Counted from the first letter of the stretch, positions 31,146 through 42,032 are shown. The stretch is DNA of 64,000 nucleotides from Meghimatium bilineatum (GCA_034231615.1 CM067319.1:8232391-8296390); one strand, 5' to 3'. Notes: generated by a model not told the origin, from the letters alone. Made by a program: numbers and translations.

Positions 31146-32180
31146 CCCATCTAGCCAGGTTCATCGTTCATCTAGCCAGGTTCATCGTTCATCTAGCCAG
31201 GTTCATCGTCCATCTAGCCAGGTTCATCGTCCATCTAGCCAGGTTCATCGTCCATCTAGCCAGGTTCATCGTTCATCTAGCCAGGTTCATCTAGCCAGGT
31301 TCATCGTTCATCTAGCCAGGTTCATCGTCCATCTAGCCAGGTTCATCTAGCCAGGTTCATCGTTCATCTAGCCAGGTTCATCGTTCATCTAGCCAGTTTC
31401 ATCTAGCCAGGTTCATCGTCCATCTAGCCAGGTTCATTGTTTATCTAGCCAGGTTCATCGTCCATCTAGCCAGGTTCATCGTCCATCTAGCCAGGTTCAT
31501 CGTCCATCTAGCCAGGTTCATCGTCCATCTAGCCAGGTTCATCGTCCATCTAGCCAGGTTCATCGTCCATCTAGCCAGGTTCATCTAGCCAGGTTCATCT
31601 AGCCAGGTTCATCTAGCCAGGTTCATCTAGCCAGGTTCATCGTTCATCTAGCCAGGTCCATCTAGCCAGGTTCATCTAGCCAGGTTCATCTAGCCAGGTT
31701 CATCGTCCATCTAGCCAGGTTCATCGTCCATCTATCCAGGTTCATCGTCCATCTAGCCAGGTTCATCGTCCATCTAGCCAGGTTCATCTAGCCAGGTTCA
31801 TCGTTCATCTAGCCAGGTTCATCGTCCATCTAGCCAGGTTCATCGTCCATCTAGCCAGGTTCATCGTTCATCTAGCCAGGTTCATCTAGCCAGGTTCATC
31901 GTTCATCTAGCCAGGTTCATCTAGCCAGGTTCATCGTCCATCTAGCCAGGTTCATCTAGTCAGGTTCATCGTTCATCTAGCCAGGTTCATCGTTCATCTA
32001 GCCAGTTTCATCTAGCCAGGTTCATCGTCCATCTAGCCAGGTTCATCGTCCATCTAGCCAGGTTCATCGTCCGTCTAGCCAGGTTCATCGTCCATCTAGC
32101 CAGGTTCATCGTCCATCTAGCCAGGTTCATCGTTCATCTAGCCAGGTTCATTGTCCATCTAGCCAGGTTCATCATTCATC
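31146..32180. repeat. 20/14-bp minisatellite, over 1 kb
   Basis: The unit catctagccaggttcatcgt (20 bp) is interspersed with a 14-bp deletion form, catctagccaggtt. The two lengths alternate irregularly, giving a higher-order, readable pattern. Confidence 0.97.
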
Positions 32181-32234
32181 TAGGCAGAATCATCATCTAT
32201 CAAGGCGGACGCATCATCTGTCTAGGCAGACTCA

Positions 32235-32590
32235 TTGTCAATCTATACAGACTTATCATCCATTCAAGTAGACTCATCATCCATTCAGGTAGACTCATCA
32301 ACCACTGAGGTAGACTCATCATCCATTCAAGTAGACTCATCATCCACTCAAGTAGACTCATCATCCACTCAAGTAGACTCATCATCCACTCAAGTAGACT
32401 CATCATCCACTCACGTTTACTCAACATCCACTCAAGTATACTCATCATCCACTCAAGTAGACTCATCATCCACTCAGGTAGATTCATCATCTATTCAAGT
32501 AGACTCATCATCCACTCAGGTAGATTCATCATCTATTCAAGTAGACTCATCATCCACTCAGGTAGACTCATCATCCACTCTCATCACCCA
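32235..32590. repeat. 21-bp minisatellite, about 17 copies
   Basis: The unit gactcatcatccactcaagta (21 nt, written in two parts: gactcatcatccactcaag and ta) grades out of the preceding array. A multiple-of-3 period keeps frames open on both strands (DSSSTQV plus, MMSLLEW minus). There is no other sign of coding. Confidence 0.93.
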
Positions 32591-32643
32591 TCTATGCAAA
32601 CTCAGAAGAAGAAAATAGTGGCCATCGAAAATTCACGACAATA

Positions 32644-32918
32644 TTCTTCTTCTTCGTTCTCAAACTCCTCCAGATTAGCAGGATGTAGTCCAGAAAACGG
32701 AACGCGTTGTGTCATGGTTTACAGCAATGCTGTGATATCTGCGTCTTTCAGCTGGACACATTCGCCTTTAGCATGCCTGTGGGTCATGTTGACCCTATAT
32801 GGGATGGGATAGCCAACTCTATCCCATAACCTCCTTAGTCGTCTCTTACGACATGCATGAAAGGTAAACAGTGTTGCTCACCTTTACTCCTCTTTCGGAC
32901 CCCGGCAACACACGGGCG
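32644..32918 (-). mobile_element. SINE-B, near full length
   Basis: ttcttcttcttcgttctcaa to cccggcaacacacgggcg, with all landmarks. The stretch from 32919 to 33190 is unassigned. Confidence 0.92.
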
Positions 32919-33194
32919 ACGACTTTAATCAAAACGTAATGAATGAAATCTTGTTTACTTTCTGTACATAGGTCTTCACTGCCGATGGTCTAGCTCTCAA
33001 GTGCATGTTGCACCCCGGTTTTGAACAGATGGCGTAGTTGATGTAAGAAGCAACTATTCCGGGACTTGACAATTCCTTATGAGACCCCAGAATCAGGAAT
33101 ATATGCTAGAGCTGAGAATCCCATGGAATGGGGGGGGGGGAGACGCATAGCTATCTGCTTCATCATCGTCTTCGTCTTCCTCGTTCTCTAGTCT

Positions 33195-33340
33195 AAAACT
33201 AAGGTTGACATGAACGTCATCTGTGTTGTGGTCACTAGTCTCTACACAGACGCTGACATGAACTTCATCTGTGTTGTGGTCACTAGTCTCTACACAGACG
33301 CTGACATGAACTTCATCTTTGTTGTGGTCACTAGACAGAG
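33195..33340. repeat. 48-bp tandem repeat, about 3 copies
   Basis: The unit gaacttcatctgtgttgtgg plus tcactagtctctacacagac and gctgacat has 48-bp spacing (33209, 33257, 33305). Confidence 0.9.
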
Positions 33341-33359
33341 CTGTACAGTCTGTCCGCAA

Positions 33360-33448
33360 GGGACTGCGGTTTGGTCGAAGACGGAAAACGTGTTGACTCG
33401 CGTTGCGAGTAGGTGCCATTCGTGCGGAATGGGTTCAAATCCCATATA
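33360..33448 (+). other. tRNA-like sequence, probably a pseudo-tRNA or SINE head
   Basis: atgggttcaaatcccat (33429-33445) is a perfect T-arm/B-box form, and actc-gcgttgc-gagt upstream resembles an anticodon arm with a 7-base loop. The region between them is long and the acceptor stem does not pair convincingly, so I do not call a functional tRNA gene. Confidence 0.35.
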
Positions 33449-33454
33449 CAGTAT

Positions 33455-33616
33455 CTTCTTCTTCTTCAGCGTTCATTCTCAAACTCCCGTTGGATTTCTC
33501 TTGTAGCAGGACCATGGTCCTATTAGTTTTCCAGCAGGTTGTAGTCCAGAGAATGCAAATGCGTTGTGTCGCCGTTTTATTTGCGCCAATGGCCAGACAC
33601 ATCCGTCTTCGGCGGA
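33455..33616 (-). mobile_element. SINE-A with 11-bp TSD
   Basis: This 162-bp copy defines SINE-A length. It is flanked by atatacagtat at 33444-33454 and 33617-33627. All landmarks are intact. Confidence 0.97.
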
Positions 33617-33659
33617 ATATACAGTATTATCACGTTTCTTTAATAATTCCTCAATGCGT

Positions 33660-33793
33660 CTTCTTCTTCTTCTTCAGTGTTCGCTTTCTAATAACCAACA
33701 CTTACGTTTGTGTGATTTCCGCGGGGAAAGGTGAAATACATTGTGCTACAGTTTGGTTATTTGTGCATATGGCCTAACACATCCGTTTTCGGC
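33660..33793 (-). mobile_element. SINE-A, diverged
   Basis: ttcttcttcttcttcagtgt tail, then acagtttggttatttgtgca, cctaacacatccgttttcgg. The middle segment is altered. Confidence 0.8.
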
Positions 33794-33960
33794 ATCGATG
33801 CCTCTAATGTATATTGCTCTTCTGATGTACAGTGTATAATTCTGTAAAATATACAGAATGGAACGCAACTCAGCCATACAACCAAAACGACAATACTATA
33901 TATAGACTTGGAAGAAAGGAATAACCAATTATCTGTAGATTGATAACCCACCATCATACA

Positions 33961-34110
33961 CGTGTGTGTCGGGCCATTGCCGCAAGCAAAAACGACGCAC
34001 AACGCATTTTTAGTCTCTGGACTACATACTGATGCACATCATATAGGATCTTTGTCCCGCTACAAGAAAGATCCAACGGGAGTTTGAGAATGAATGTTGA
34101 CAAAGAAGAC
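33961..34110 (+). mobile_element. SINE-A
   Basis: cgtgtgtgtcgggccattgc, tctctggactacatactgat, ctacaagaaagatccaacgg, gagaatgaatgttgacaaag. It forms an inverted pair with the copy at 33660. Confidence 0.85.
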
Positions 34111-34164
34111 TGAGATTAGGTCGACAGAATCAAACAACACATTTTCGGAAATTTTGGAATTGGT

Positions 34165-34622
34165 GACAAATGTGGCTACCTCACCACACTGATATGTGCC
34201 CATGTGGCTACCTTACTACACTGATATGTGCCCAATTGATTACTTCACAACACTGATATGTGCCAATGTGGCTGCTTGACACCACTGGATATGTGACTAC
34301 TTCACAACACTGATATGTGCCCAATTGACTACTTCACAATACTTATATGTGCCCGTGTGGCTACCTCACAACGCTGATCTGTGCCCATGTGGCTACTTCA
34401 CAACACTGATATGTACCCATGTGACTACTTCGCAACACTGATATGTGCCCATGTGGCTACTTTACAACACTGATATGTGCCCGTGTGGCTACCTCACCAC
34501 ACTAATGTGTGGCTACTTCACCGCACTGATATGTGTCCATGTGGCTACTTCACCACATCAATATGTACAATGTGGCTACATCGCCACACCGATATGTGCC
34601 CATATGATTACTTCACCTATTC
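34165..34622. repeat. 33-bp minisatellite, about 14 copies
   Basis: The unit ctgatatgtgcccatgtggc plus tacttcacaacac has several shortened copies. Confidence 0.93.
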
Positions 34623-34719
34623 CCGTGACAGGTTCGGAGCTGAGTTAGGGACACTTCTGAATGATGCTCAACAGAGAAGCAGAGGTTTAAGATTCTATGG
34701 ATGATTGGATTAATCGATA

Positions 34720-34945
34720 GGTGGATGGATGGATAGATGGGTGCATGGGTGAATGGATAGATGGGTGCATGGATAGATGGGTGCATGGGTGAATGGATAG
34801 ATGGGTGCATGGGTGAATGGATAGATGGGTGCATGGGTGAATGGATAGATGGGTGCATGGGTGAATGGATAGATGGGTGCATGGGTGAATGGATAGATGG
34901 GCGCATGGGTGAATGGATAGATGGGTGCATGGATATAGATAGATG
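34720..34945. repeat. 24-bp minisatellite, about 9 copies
   Basis: The unit gatagatgggtgcatgggtg plus aatg sits beside and grades into GATG/GATA tetranucleotides. Confidence 0.95.
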
Positions 34946-35039
34946 GATGGATGGATGTCTGGATGGATGTATAGATAGATAGATTATATATATAGATAGA
35001 TATATAGATAGATGGATAGATGGATGGATGGATAGATAA

Positions 35040-35133
<94 letters not shown>
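34946..35133. repeat. GATG/GATA microsatellite
   Basis: Mixed (GATG)n then about 22 pure GATA units at 35039-35133. Confidence 0.97.
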
Positions 35134-35134
<1 letters not shown>

Positions 35135-35538
35135 TAACATAAAGTACGGCTTATGTTGCAGTCGGAAGTAATGACTGCGCAGAACAAGCTGCGCTGAAGA
35201 CGCTACCAGATTTGAACATATATTGCTTGTGAATCTGTGAACAAAGAAAGTTCACTGGAGTGCATGTAGTTTCCTCTATAGACAAAGTGGGCGCGATTGA
35301 GAGAGTAGGGTAACTTTCGTTGTGGAGATGTACAGCAGAAGTGGCTGAATGATAAAATATATTTCAAGGTCGACGTTAGAGGCTGTTGAACTGGGGCGCT
35401 GGGAGGTGGTACCGTACTTCAAGTAAAAATCGCACACAGTTGAAAAGTTGTGAATGATCGCTGAATGGTAATGAGAATCGGTACGTGTTTGTAACACTGA
35501 ATTTTCGGCTTTCGTTTCAGCTGTCAGGGGATTACATC
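35134..35538. other. Unassigned stretch
   Basis: The first bases (about 35150-35225) read VAVGSNDCAEQAALKTLPDL, faintly like a LINE RNase H GN..A...A block, but this is too weak to call. Confidence 0.3.
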
Positions 35539-35539
35539 T

Positions 35540-35872
35540 AGTGTGTGGTCGTGTCCCAAAATGTGAGAAAAGAGTTTTACGCGTGTCTTTCCATGCATGT
35601 TAAAAGAGATAGCTAAGAATATTTTCACTGTCCAGTCACATAGGTCAAAAAGATCAAAATGCTAGATACGTGAGACAGAGGCGCAGATCTGCCGAAGACG
35701 GGTGTGTCGGGTTATTGTCGGAAAACAACTAACGCATTTCTATTCTGGACTACATCCTGCTGGAAATCTAGTAGTACCATTGTCCTACCACAAGAGATAT
35801 CCAGCGGTAGTTTGAGAATTAACGCTGAAGAAGAAGAAGAAAGTCGCAGACATTACACACAGCCAAGCTGGA
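35540..35872 (+). mobile_element. SINE-B interrupted by SINE-A
   Basis: Diverged SINE-B head and middle (to ggcgcagatct at 35690), then a SINE-A (35691-35842), then the continuation tcgcagacattacacac. The near-identical cgcagat/cgcagac at the junctions may be a short target duplication. Confidence 0.75.
35691..35842 (+). mobile_element. SINE-A inside SINE-B
   Basis: gccgaagacgggtgtgtcgg, gactacatcctgctggaaat, ccattgtcctaccacaagag, gaattaacgctgaagaagaa. Slightly shortened in the gcaaataaaac region. Confidence 0.92.
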
Positions 35873-35881
35873 AACTATTTT

Positions 35882-36190
35882 TCCCCTTCTTTGTTGGTTC
35901 TTAAACTCGGCAATGTTAACATCTTGTATGCGATATCTACCCCTTTTGGGAAAGACATATCATATTTCAGCACGGCATCTGAGTCACTTTGACTGTCTAT
36001 AGAATGGGGCATTCAACTGCACCCAAAAATATCCTTAGTCATCACTACGATACAATGATTGGTAACAGTGTTGCTATTTTTTGCTCTCATTTCAACGATA
36101 CAATGAGTGGTAACAGTGTTGATATTTTTTGCTCTCATTTTAACGATACAATGAGTGGTAACAGTGTCGCTATTTTTTTGCTCTCCTTTC
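35882..36190 (-). mobile_element. Diverged SINE-B with triplicated head segment
   Basis: ttaaactcggcaatgttaac, gcgatatctacccc, catatttcagcacggcatct and tgagtcactttgac follow SINE-B order. The head region is present three times (see 36046-36189). Confidence 0.75.
36046..36189. repeat. 48-bp triplication of the SINE-B head
   Basis: Units starting at 36048, 36096 and 36144 contain cgatacaatgagtggtaaca, then gtgttgctattttttgctct. They match SINE-B acgacatgcatggaaggtaa through ctattctttgctcccctttc. Confidence 0.92.
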
Positions 36191-36224
36191 GGGCTCTTCT
36201 CCAGCTCTTGCGATGCTTTATGTG

Positions 36225-37050
36225 GAAGTCTTCTACCCAGAAAAGAACATCATCATCAAGTGACGTAGTCTTTCCTGTGGATCTCTTGAATTCTCCGCGG
36301 TCTTGAACAAATTGTCCTGCCTCTTTTAGTGACATGCGCAAGCATTCTTTAATGTCTTTCGTCCAACGGCGACTTGGGCGGCTTTTGCACCTGTTGCCTT
36401 CTATCATCCCCTCCAGTAACACTCTCTCCATGCCATCGTGTCTCTTTATGTGACCGAAAAAAAACTAGCTTTTTCTTTAAAAATGGTGGTCAGAAGTCAG
36501 CCTTCCTGGACGTTAATTGCAATTGTTCGTAACACCTCCTGGTTTATTTTCCATGCCGTCCATGGTATTCTCAGAACTCTTCTTAGGTCGTAGGGAATGA
36601 GCCCATGGATCGCTGGATTAGCAACCAACCAGAACTCTTCTGTAATACTTTAATTCAAATAATGTTATTCTCTTGGTCAAATTTGTATTTAGTGTCCATG
36701 CTTCACATCCATATGTCGTCACAGGAAACACACATGTTCGTAGTAAACACAACTTTGTTTTTATTTTAGTGCCCTGCCATAGTTTCTTTATCTGTTTTAA
36801 TTTTGTCCACGCCATTGCTGTTCTTCTCTTAATCTCAACTGTGCAGTCCCCCGCATTGTTTATATTAGTTCCTAAATAATCAAAATGTGTGGCTTCTTCT
36901 AAATTGCAGTTCTCAATACCATATAGAAAATCTATTGGCACAATACTCCTGTAGTTTGCCGTTGCTTTCATGAGGAACATCCGATTTACGCTGACACCGA
37001 GGAAAACACGTACATTCTCACTCGCCATTTTGACCGGAAGCCACAGACGA
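36225..37050 (-). pseudogene. RTE-like LINE, RT thumb to C-terminus
   Basis: The minus frame 37028-36618 carries VSVNRMFLMKATANYRSIVP, HFDYLGTNINNAGDCTVEIK, AWTKLKQIKKLWQGTKIKTK, LLRTCVFPVTTYGCEAWTLN and LFELKYYRRVL. After a 47-bp insert (36584-36630) it continues with RTPWTAWKINQEVLR. The frame 36431-36135 then gives MERVLLEGMIEGNRCKSRPS, RRWTKDIKECLRMSLKEAGQ, with KRHDG upstream. One of the better preserved LINE remnants. Homologous to 26405-26870 and 61130-61195. Confidence 0.88.
36584..36630 (+). mobile_element. 47-bp tail-only retroposon with 11-bp TSD
   Basis: The insert is only the LINE/SINE-D tail (gaatgagcccatggatcgct, then ggattagcaaccaacc) preceded by about 11 bp. Perfect agaactcttct duplications flank it (36573-36583 and 36631-36641). 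It is inserted in the LINE in the opposite orientation. Confidence 0.93.
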
Positions 37051-37111
37051 AATCTCGTCCGTATAATACTGCAGCTCGAACACGTAACAAAAATTAAATT
37101 GAGAAATCATT

Positions 37112-37250
37112 ATCAGCCATGCATGGTGCTAGATGCGACAAAGGGATTTTGGGGAGGCATTGCTTGTCTCATTCCGTTTTTTGTTAATTTGAGAAAGATT
37201 CTTCACTGAAGCCCAATGTATCAGGCCGAAATACTTGAATTTGCTAAATT
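37112..37250 (+). mobile_element. Diverged SINE-B middle fragment
   Basis: ccatgcatggtgctagatgc, gacaaagggattttggggag, then gaagcccaatgtatcaggcc and gaaatac, in SINE-B order. Confidence 0.5.
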
Positions 37251-37584
37251 TGCGAGTTAACGAAATTGCTAAAGTGAAAGTTGGAAGTGTAAAACTGTAG
37301 TAGATTATTGTAGTTGACTGCGCGAAGATATTATTTGTGCTGATAATATACCACGCTGCAGCTGTTAAAAGATGCTGCGGCAATTGTACATGATTACGTG
37401 GTGATAGTTCTTCTTCGGACTTTCAATATTTGAGCAATGTAACAGTTATACCCTTATTGAGACCAGTCCGTTTAATTGGAGGTGGGGCTTAATTTAGTCA
37501 ACACAGGCTGAAAATTACGATTGGTTGTTCCGTCTTCCATATTGAGTAGGACTACAGTGCTGCTCAAGCAAGCGCTGCTGTTGA
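37251..37584. other. Unassigned stretch
   Basis: No supported feature. Confidence 0.5.
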
Positions 37585-37768
37585 AATCGGAGATGTCAGG
37601 CATGAGAGACACACACGCTACTATGGCATCATGAGGCCACATAACATGAAGCTGCGAACGAGAGAAAGAAGAGCATCAACTTGTGAACCATAACTTATCG
37701 CACTCCGGAATATATCCTGCTGATGTCAGGAGTTTGAGAATGATCAGAGAAAATAAAGAAGAAGAATA
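37585..37768 (+). mobile_element. SINE-B 3' half, diverged
   Basis: gaaatcggagatgtcaggca, ccataacttatcgcactccg, atatatcctgctgatgtcag, gagtttgagaatgatcagag and a gaagaagaa tail. It has an internal insertion. Confidence 0.7.
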
Positions 37769-37834
37769 CTTTTAGATCAACGTAGAAGGTCAGAAACAGA
37801 TCCTTATATCAAAATCATCGGGTTGTCAGTCACA

Positions 37835-37925
37835 CCAATCAAGTGCCATGTCGAGTGACGCAGGTCATCATGCTTCTCCACAACTCTCTTTCTGTTGTGT
37901 TGTTGATAAGTTCAGTTAGTGACAT
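37835..37925 (-). mobile_element. LINE extreme C-terminus
   Basis: The minus strand encodes HEKMSLTELINNTTERELWR, then SMMTCVTRHGT and a stop, the common terminal pattern of RTE-like LINE proteins. Upstream in its frame lies the 26-bp array. Confidence 0.7.
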
Positions 37926-38270
37926 CTTTTCATGCCAAAACGACAACCCATCTTTTCTTAACATAGTGACAACCCATCTTTTCATGCCAAAACGACAAAC
38001 CATCTTTTCTTGACATAGTAACAAGTCATCCTTTTGTACCACAATGACAACCCATACTTTCGTGTTACCGTGACAACCCATCTTGTCATGTCACCATGAC
38101 AATCCATTTTTTCGTGTCACAGTGACAACCCATCTTTATCTGCCACAGCGACACCCCATCATTTCTTGACATAGTAACAACCCATTTTTGTGTGTCCCTG
38201 TGACAACCCATCTTTTTATGTCACCGTGACAACCCATTTTTTCGTGTCACATTGACAACCCATCCAGCTA
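37926..38270. repeat. 26-bp degenerate minisatellite, about 13 copies
   Basis: The theme gacaacccatcttttcatgt plus caccgt has much substitution (caaaac, catagt, cacagt). It is contiguous with LINE sequence on its left. Confidence 0.88.
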
Positions 38271-38297
38271 CTTCTCTTGTTCTCTACCTCTGGCTCT

Positions 38298-38362
38298 TCT
38301 CTCCATCATTTTCTCTCCATCATTTTCTCTCCATCATTTTCTCTCTATCATCTTCTCGCCAT
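38298..38362. repeat. 14-bp repeat, about 4-5 copies
   Basis: ctctccatcatttt repeated, changing to ctctctatcatctt at the end. Confidence 0.9.
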
Positions 38363-38490
38363 CATCTTTCCGGTGTTTTACTAAATGTTCAAGTTTTGGT
38401 CTTCGTAAAATGTTCTCTATTTATCGTTCTACGTCTAATTCTTACAATAATTTGTCCTTTCTACTCCAACATTTCTGAAGACTTCTATAT

Positions 38491-38930
38491 TCTTCTTCTT
38501 CAGCGTTCATTCTCAAACTCCCACTGAATCTCTCTTATAGCAGGAAAATGGTCATTTGGTTACATGCCTGGAGCAATAGAGAAGTTCGGCATAACCAGTA
38601 GTCAATTGGTGGCGGGGAATGAGCACAGTGAACCCTATCGTGGCTACAGTGGCTGGGAGCAGTGCATAGGTTGAAACCTACCTTCATGGAGGTGTGATAG
38701 TTATTCTCTGGCTATTCCCGTGCTGAAAATCCAGTCTTCCCAGCAATACAATGCCATTTAATGGCATTAGGTCAAAGGGCATGAGCCCATGGACCGCTGC
38801 ATCAGCAACCAACCAACCAGCAGGAAAATGGTCCAACTAGATTTCCAGCAGGATGTAATCCAGAAAATGGAAATGCGTTATGTCGTCGTTTTATTTGCGA
38901 CAATGACCCGACACATCCGTCTTCTGTGGA
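38491..38930 (-). mobile_element. SINE-A (split by SINE-D) with 14-bp TSD
   Basis: SINE-A halves 38491-38553 and 38819-38930. Flanking gaagacttctatat at 38477-38490 and 38931-38944 marks its own insertion into the LINE. Confidence 0.95.
38554..38818 (+). mobile_element. SINE-D, full length with 15-bp TSD
   Basis: 265 bp from atttggttacatgcctggag to the tail cgctgcatcagcaaccaacc. Perfect agcaggaaaatggtc duplications at 38539-38553 and 38819-38833. A weak B-box-like ataggttgaaacctacc lies inside, but the promoter type is not settled. Confidence 0.95.
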
Positions 38931-39035
38931 GAAGACTTCTATATAACTCTGTTCACTCGAAGAATGAAGTGGGTCAAAACACACCTCCACATTACTTCAC
39001 GACAACAGGTGATTTTAAAACAGCTGATGACATGT

Positions 39036-39915
39036 AAAAACAATAGTATTTAAAAGATTCAAAAACATTTAAACAATATTTTAAAAACGTTAAAAAACGA
39101 AATTTAAAAAAAAAATATATTATTGGGCACTTAATCGATAAATGTGTTCTGCTTCCAACAACCGATCAGAAGCATTGACCCACTTAATTCTTAAACTAAA
39201 CAGAGTATATTTTAGTTTTTTGTGTCTTTCTATGAAATTTTCATCTTCTCCTCAAAAACCACATCTCATAAACCATCGGATTGTACAACACTCAAACTTT
39301 CATATCTTGACTTATTTTTTAAACCAAGTACGGTATTTAAAAAACCTAACTATGACCCTCTTCGACTCCCATCTTGTCCTCTCTCACCGTATTTAAAAAA
39401 AGTATGCTGAAAGGAAAAAAAAAGAAGAGTAACCGCCCCCGAAATGTAAGGGCTATTACCTCCATTCATTCCTGGTCTGGTTATCTGGAATCAACATTCC
39501 GTACCTTGTATGAATGGTGAGATGTAGCGCCCCCTCCCCCTTTACGATCAGCTGATCGCTGTCAATATAGGTGGCACCGTGAGAAGGCTGAGAATCTAAT
39601 TGGTTGGTTTTTATAAGTAGGCGGGGCACAGAATTGAAATGATAGAAAGACACGTACGTGAAATGGATTATGGAAAACGTGTTTCTGGTTGATATTTTTT
39701 TGCGTTTTTTTTTTCCGTGGTTGTGGTTTTAGTAAAACAATGAAATGAAATAAACCTGGATTTTTGTTAATATGTTATGTATAGATGGTTTTCAGATGTG
39801 TATGAAGCTAACACATAGGTATACATCAATTTCAGCCAAATATGAAGCATTGTCAGGAAAATCACATTAAAGCCGAGGAAATGATCTATGTTTGAAGGCT
39901 ATCATCAGCCACTGT
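39036..39915. other. Unassigned AT-rich stretch
   Basis: Nearly 900 bp with A- and T-runs. Short overlapping ORFs (39142-39410) have no recognisable domain. Confidence 0.5.
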
Positions 39916-39917
39916 GG

Positions 39918-40092
39918 ACAAGCACATAGGTGCTCCTGTTTCCGTCTTAATATATCCATCAACGCACTCCGGACAAGTATATAGGTGCTCCGATCTCCAT
40001 CTCAATAAATCTATCAACGCACTCCAGACAAATATATAGGTGCTCCAGACAAGTACAAAGATGCTCCAATCTCCGTCTCAATAAATCCATTA
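39918..40092. repeat. 56-bp degenerate tandem repeat, about 3 copies
   Basis: The theme acaagtatataggtgctccg, atctccatctcaataaatct, atcaacgcactccg, with one internal shortened copy. Confidence 0.85.
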
Positions 40093-40434
40093 GATTGTAG
40101 CAGCTGACAGTTCCAATTCCATGCTGATTTATAAGTCTCTTGGTATATCTATTTTGTTTCTCTTTACGGGCTCTTACTAATTTACATCAAACTCGCGCAC
40201 AGGGCCATGATATGATACAGAGAGGCGGCCACATCAGGCGACACCCTAATGAAGCGTCATAAGCAACGAAATCAAAATACATTTTGAACCATTCACTAAT
40301 TTTACAAAAATAAATTCAGGGGCGTCATTTCGAAGACTTGCATCATACTAAGAAAATATACACCACGCCCCTGCTACGCAGTCTTGAGCGCCAGCATGGT
40401 TCACACTTAGGACAATTTTCTGAGTGGATGAGAT

Positions 40435-40562
40435 ACTTTACCTGAACGCACCAACTCAGATCGATCCATTGATGTACCCACTGGCTATGCTCGCCAGTGT
40501 ATCGGCTCGTTCATTACCCTGATCATTCCCATGTTCTGTCACGAATATAAAGACGTGTGAAA
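40435..40562 (-). mobile_element. LINE RNase H remnant
   Basis: The minus strand reads FVTEHGNDQGNERADTLASI, the RNase H motif H.N..GNE.AD.LA, followed by degenerate text. The stretch from 40093 to 40434 is otherwise unassigned. Confidence 0.6.
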
Positions 40563-40662
40563 TAGAAAATCCGGGCCAGTTAAACAGATGTGATTGATAA
40601 AGTTATCTCTTTACCATGTCACATCAACACACACAAAACTGGCTTCATAAAACAGTAGAACA

Positions 40663-41278
<616 letters not shown>

Positions 41279-41296
41279 CCGTCTGTGTGTCTGTCC

Positions 41297-41344
<48 letters not shown>

Positions 41345-41345
41345 G

Positions 41346-41383
<38 letters not shown>

Positions 41384-41395
41384 ATATATATATAC
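41279..41395. repeat. (CTGT)n then (TA)n microsatellite
   Basis: About 24 ctgt units with one ggtc interruption, then tatatatatata. Confidence 0.97.
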
Positions 41396-41399
41396 GCTC

Positions 41400-41545
41400 T
41401 GTCCCTTGTTTGACTTGCGGCGTCAGGGGTAGAAGAGTTCTCTGGAGATGGCCTTCTTGTGTGCTGTTTGTAAGCTTGTTCCTGTAACTTCTTCGATTTC
41501 TGTGATCCATCTTTTACATGGTCTGCCTCTGGCTTTTCAAAACAC
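41400..41545 (-). mobile_element. LINE C-terminal end whose tail joins the tetranucleotide array
   Basis: The minus strand encodes KARGRPCKRWITEIEEVTGT, SLQTAHKKAISRELFYP, a stop, then a tail reading atatagacagacagac and passing straight into the 700-bp GACA/GATA array. It is related to the end at 3290-3340. Confidence 0.8.
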
Positions 41546-41587
41546 GGTAGAAAACTGGGTTCTAAAAAACCATTAGAAAACTAGCTT

Positions 41588-41662
41588 CTGAAAACTACCA
41601 CACATACACACACAAAACTACCACACATACACACACAAAACTACCACACATACACACACAAA
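41588..41662. repeat. 24-bp CA-rich repeat, about 3 copies
   Basis: aaaactaccacacatacaca plus caca. Confidence 0.9.
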
Positions 41663-41664
41663 AC

Positions 41665-41890
41665 ACAATCTAACATATTTTGGACATAAAAAGACACAAT
41701 GGCTTAGAAATATTAATCATGGAAGGAAAAGTTCTAGGGAAGAGAACAAGAGGCAAACCAAGACTATGATGGACATAGGAGATCGAAGACCTTCTGAACA
41801 TGACACTGGAAGATGCTGGACAACTTACACATAACCGAGGGGCTTACAAAGCGGGGCACGTCACACAGACAGACAGACAGGTAGATTGAT
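41665..41890 (+). mobile_element. LINE C-terminal end
   Basis: A GHKKTQW/IKRHNGLE-like block, LIMEGKVLGKRTRGKPRL (then TGA for tryptophan), EIEDLLNMTLEDAGQLTHNR, GAYKAGHVTQ, and a tail acagacagacagacaggtag. Matches 26186-26385. Confidence 0.82.
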
Positions 41891-42032
41891 AGATTCCACT
41901 GAGGTTTATTCAGAAATACGGTATTAGGCCTGTATTTTTCATTGACTAACAGCACACATCCAAAATAGAGACACAAAAATAATACAGGTGAAAAGTTCAA
42001 GCACTTAGTAAGTATCTTCACAGAAGACGGAC

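Larger units (their letters stand above)
38355..39035 (-). mobile_element. LINE C-terminal fragment with nested SINEs
   Basis: atctttccggtgttttacta, then aatgttcaagttttggtctt, aligns with 19015-19060 of the LINE at 18931. After the nested insertion the LINE resumes at 38945. Coding is heavily decayed. Confidence 0.65.

Noticed and set aside
31146..32180. Possible CRISPR array (regular short repeats)
   Set aside because: Units are directly contiguous with no unique spacers, and the context is eukaryotic transposon DNA.
33360..33448. Functional tRNA gene
   Set aside because: Only the T-arm is perfect. The acceptor stem fails to pair and the variable region is too long.
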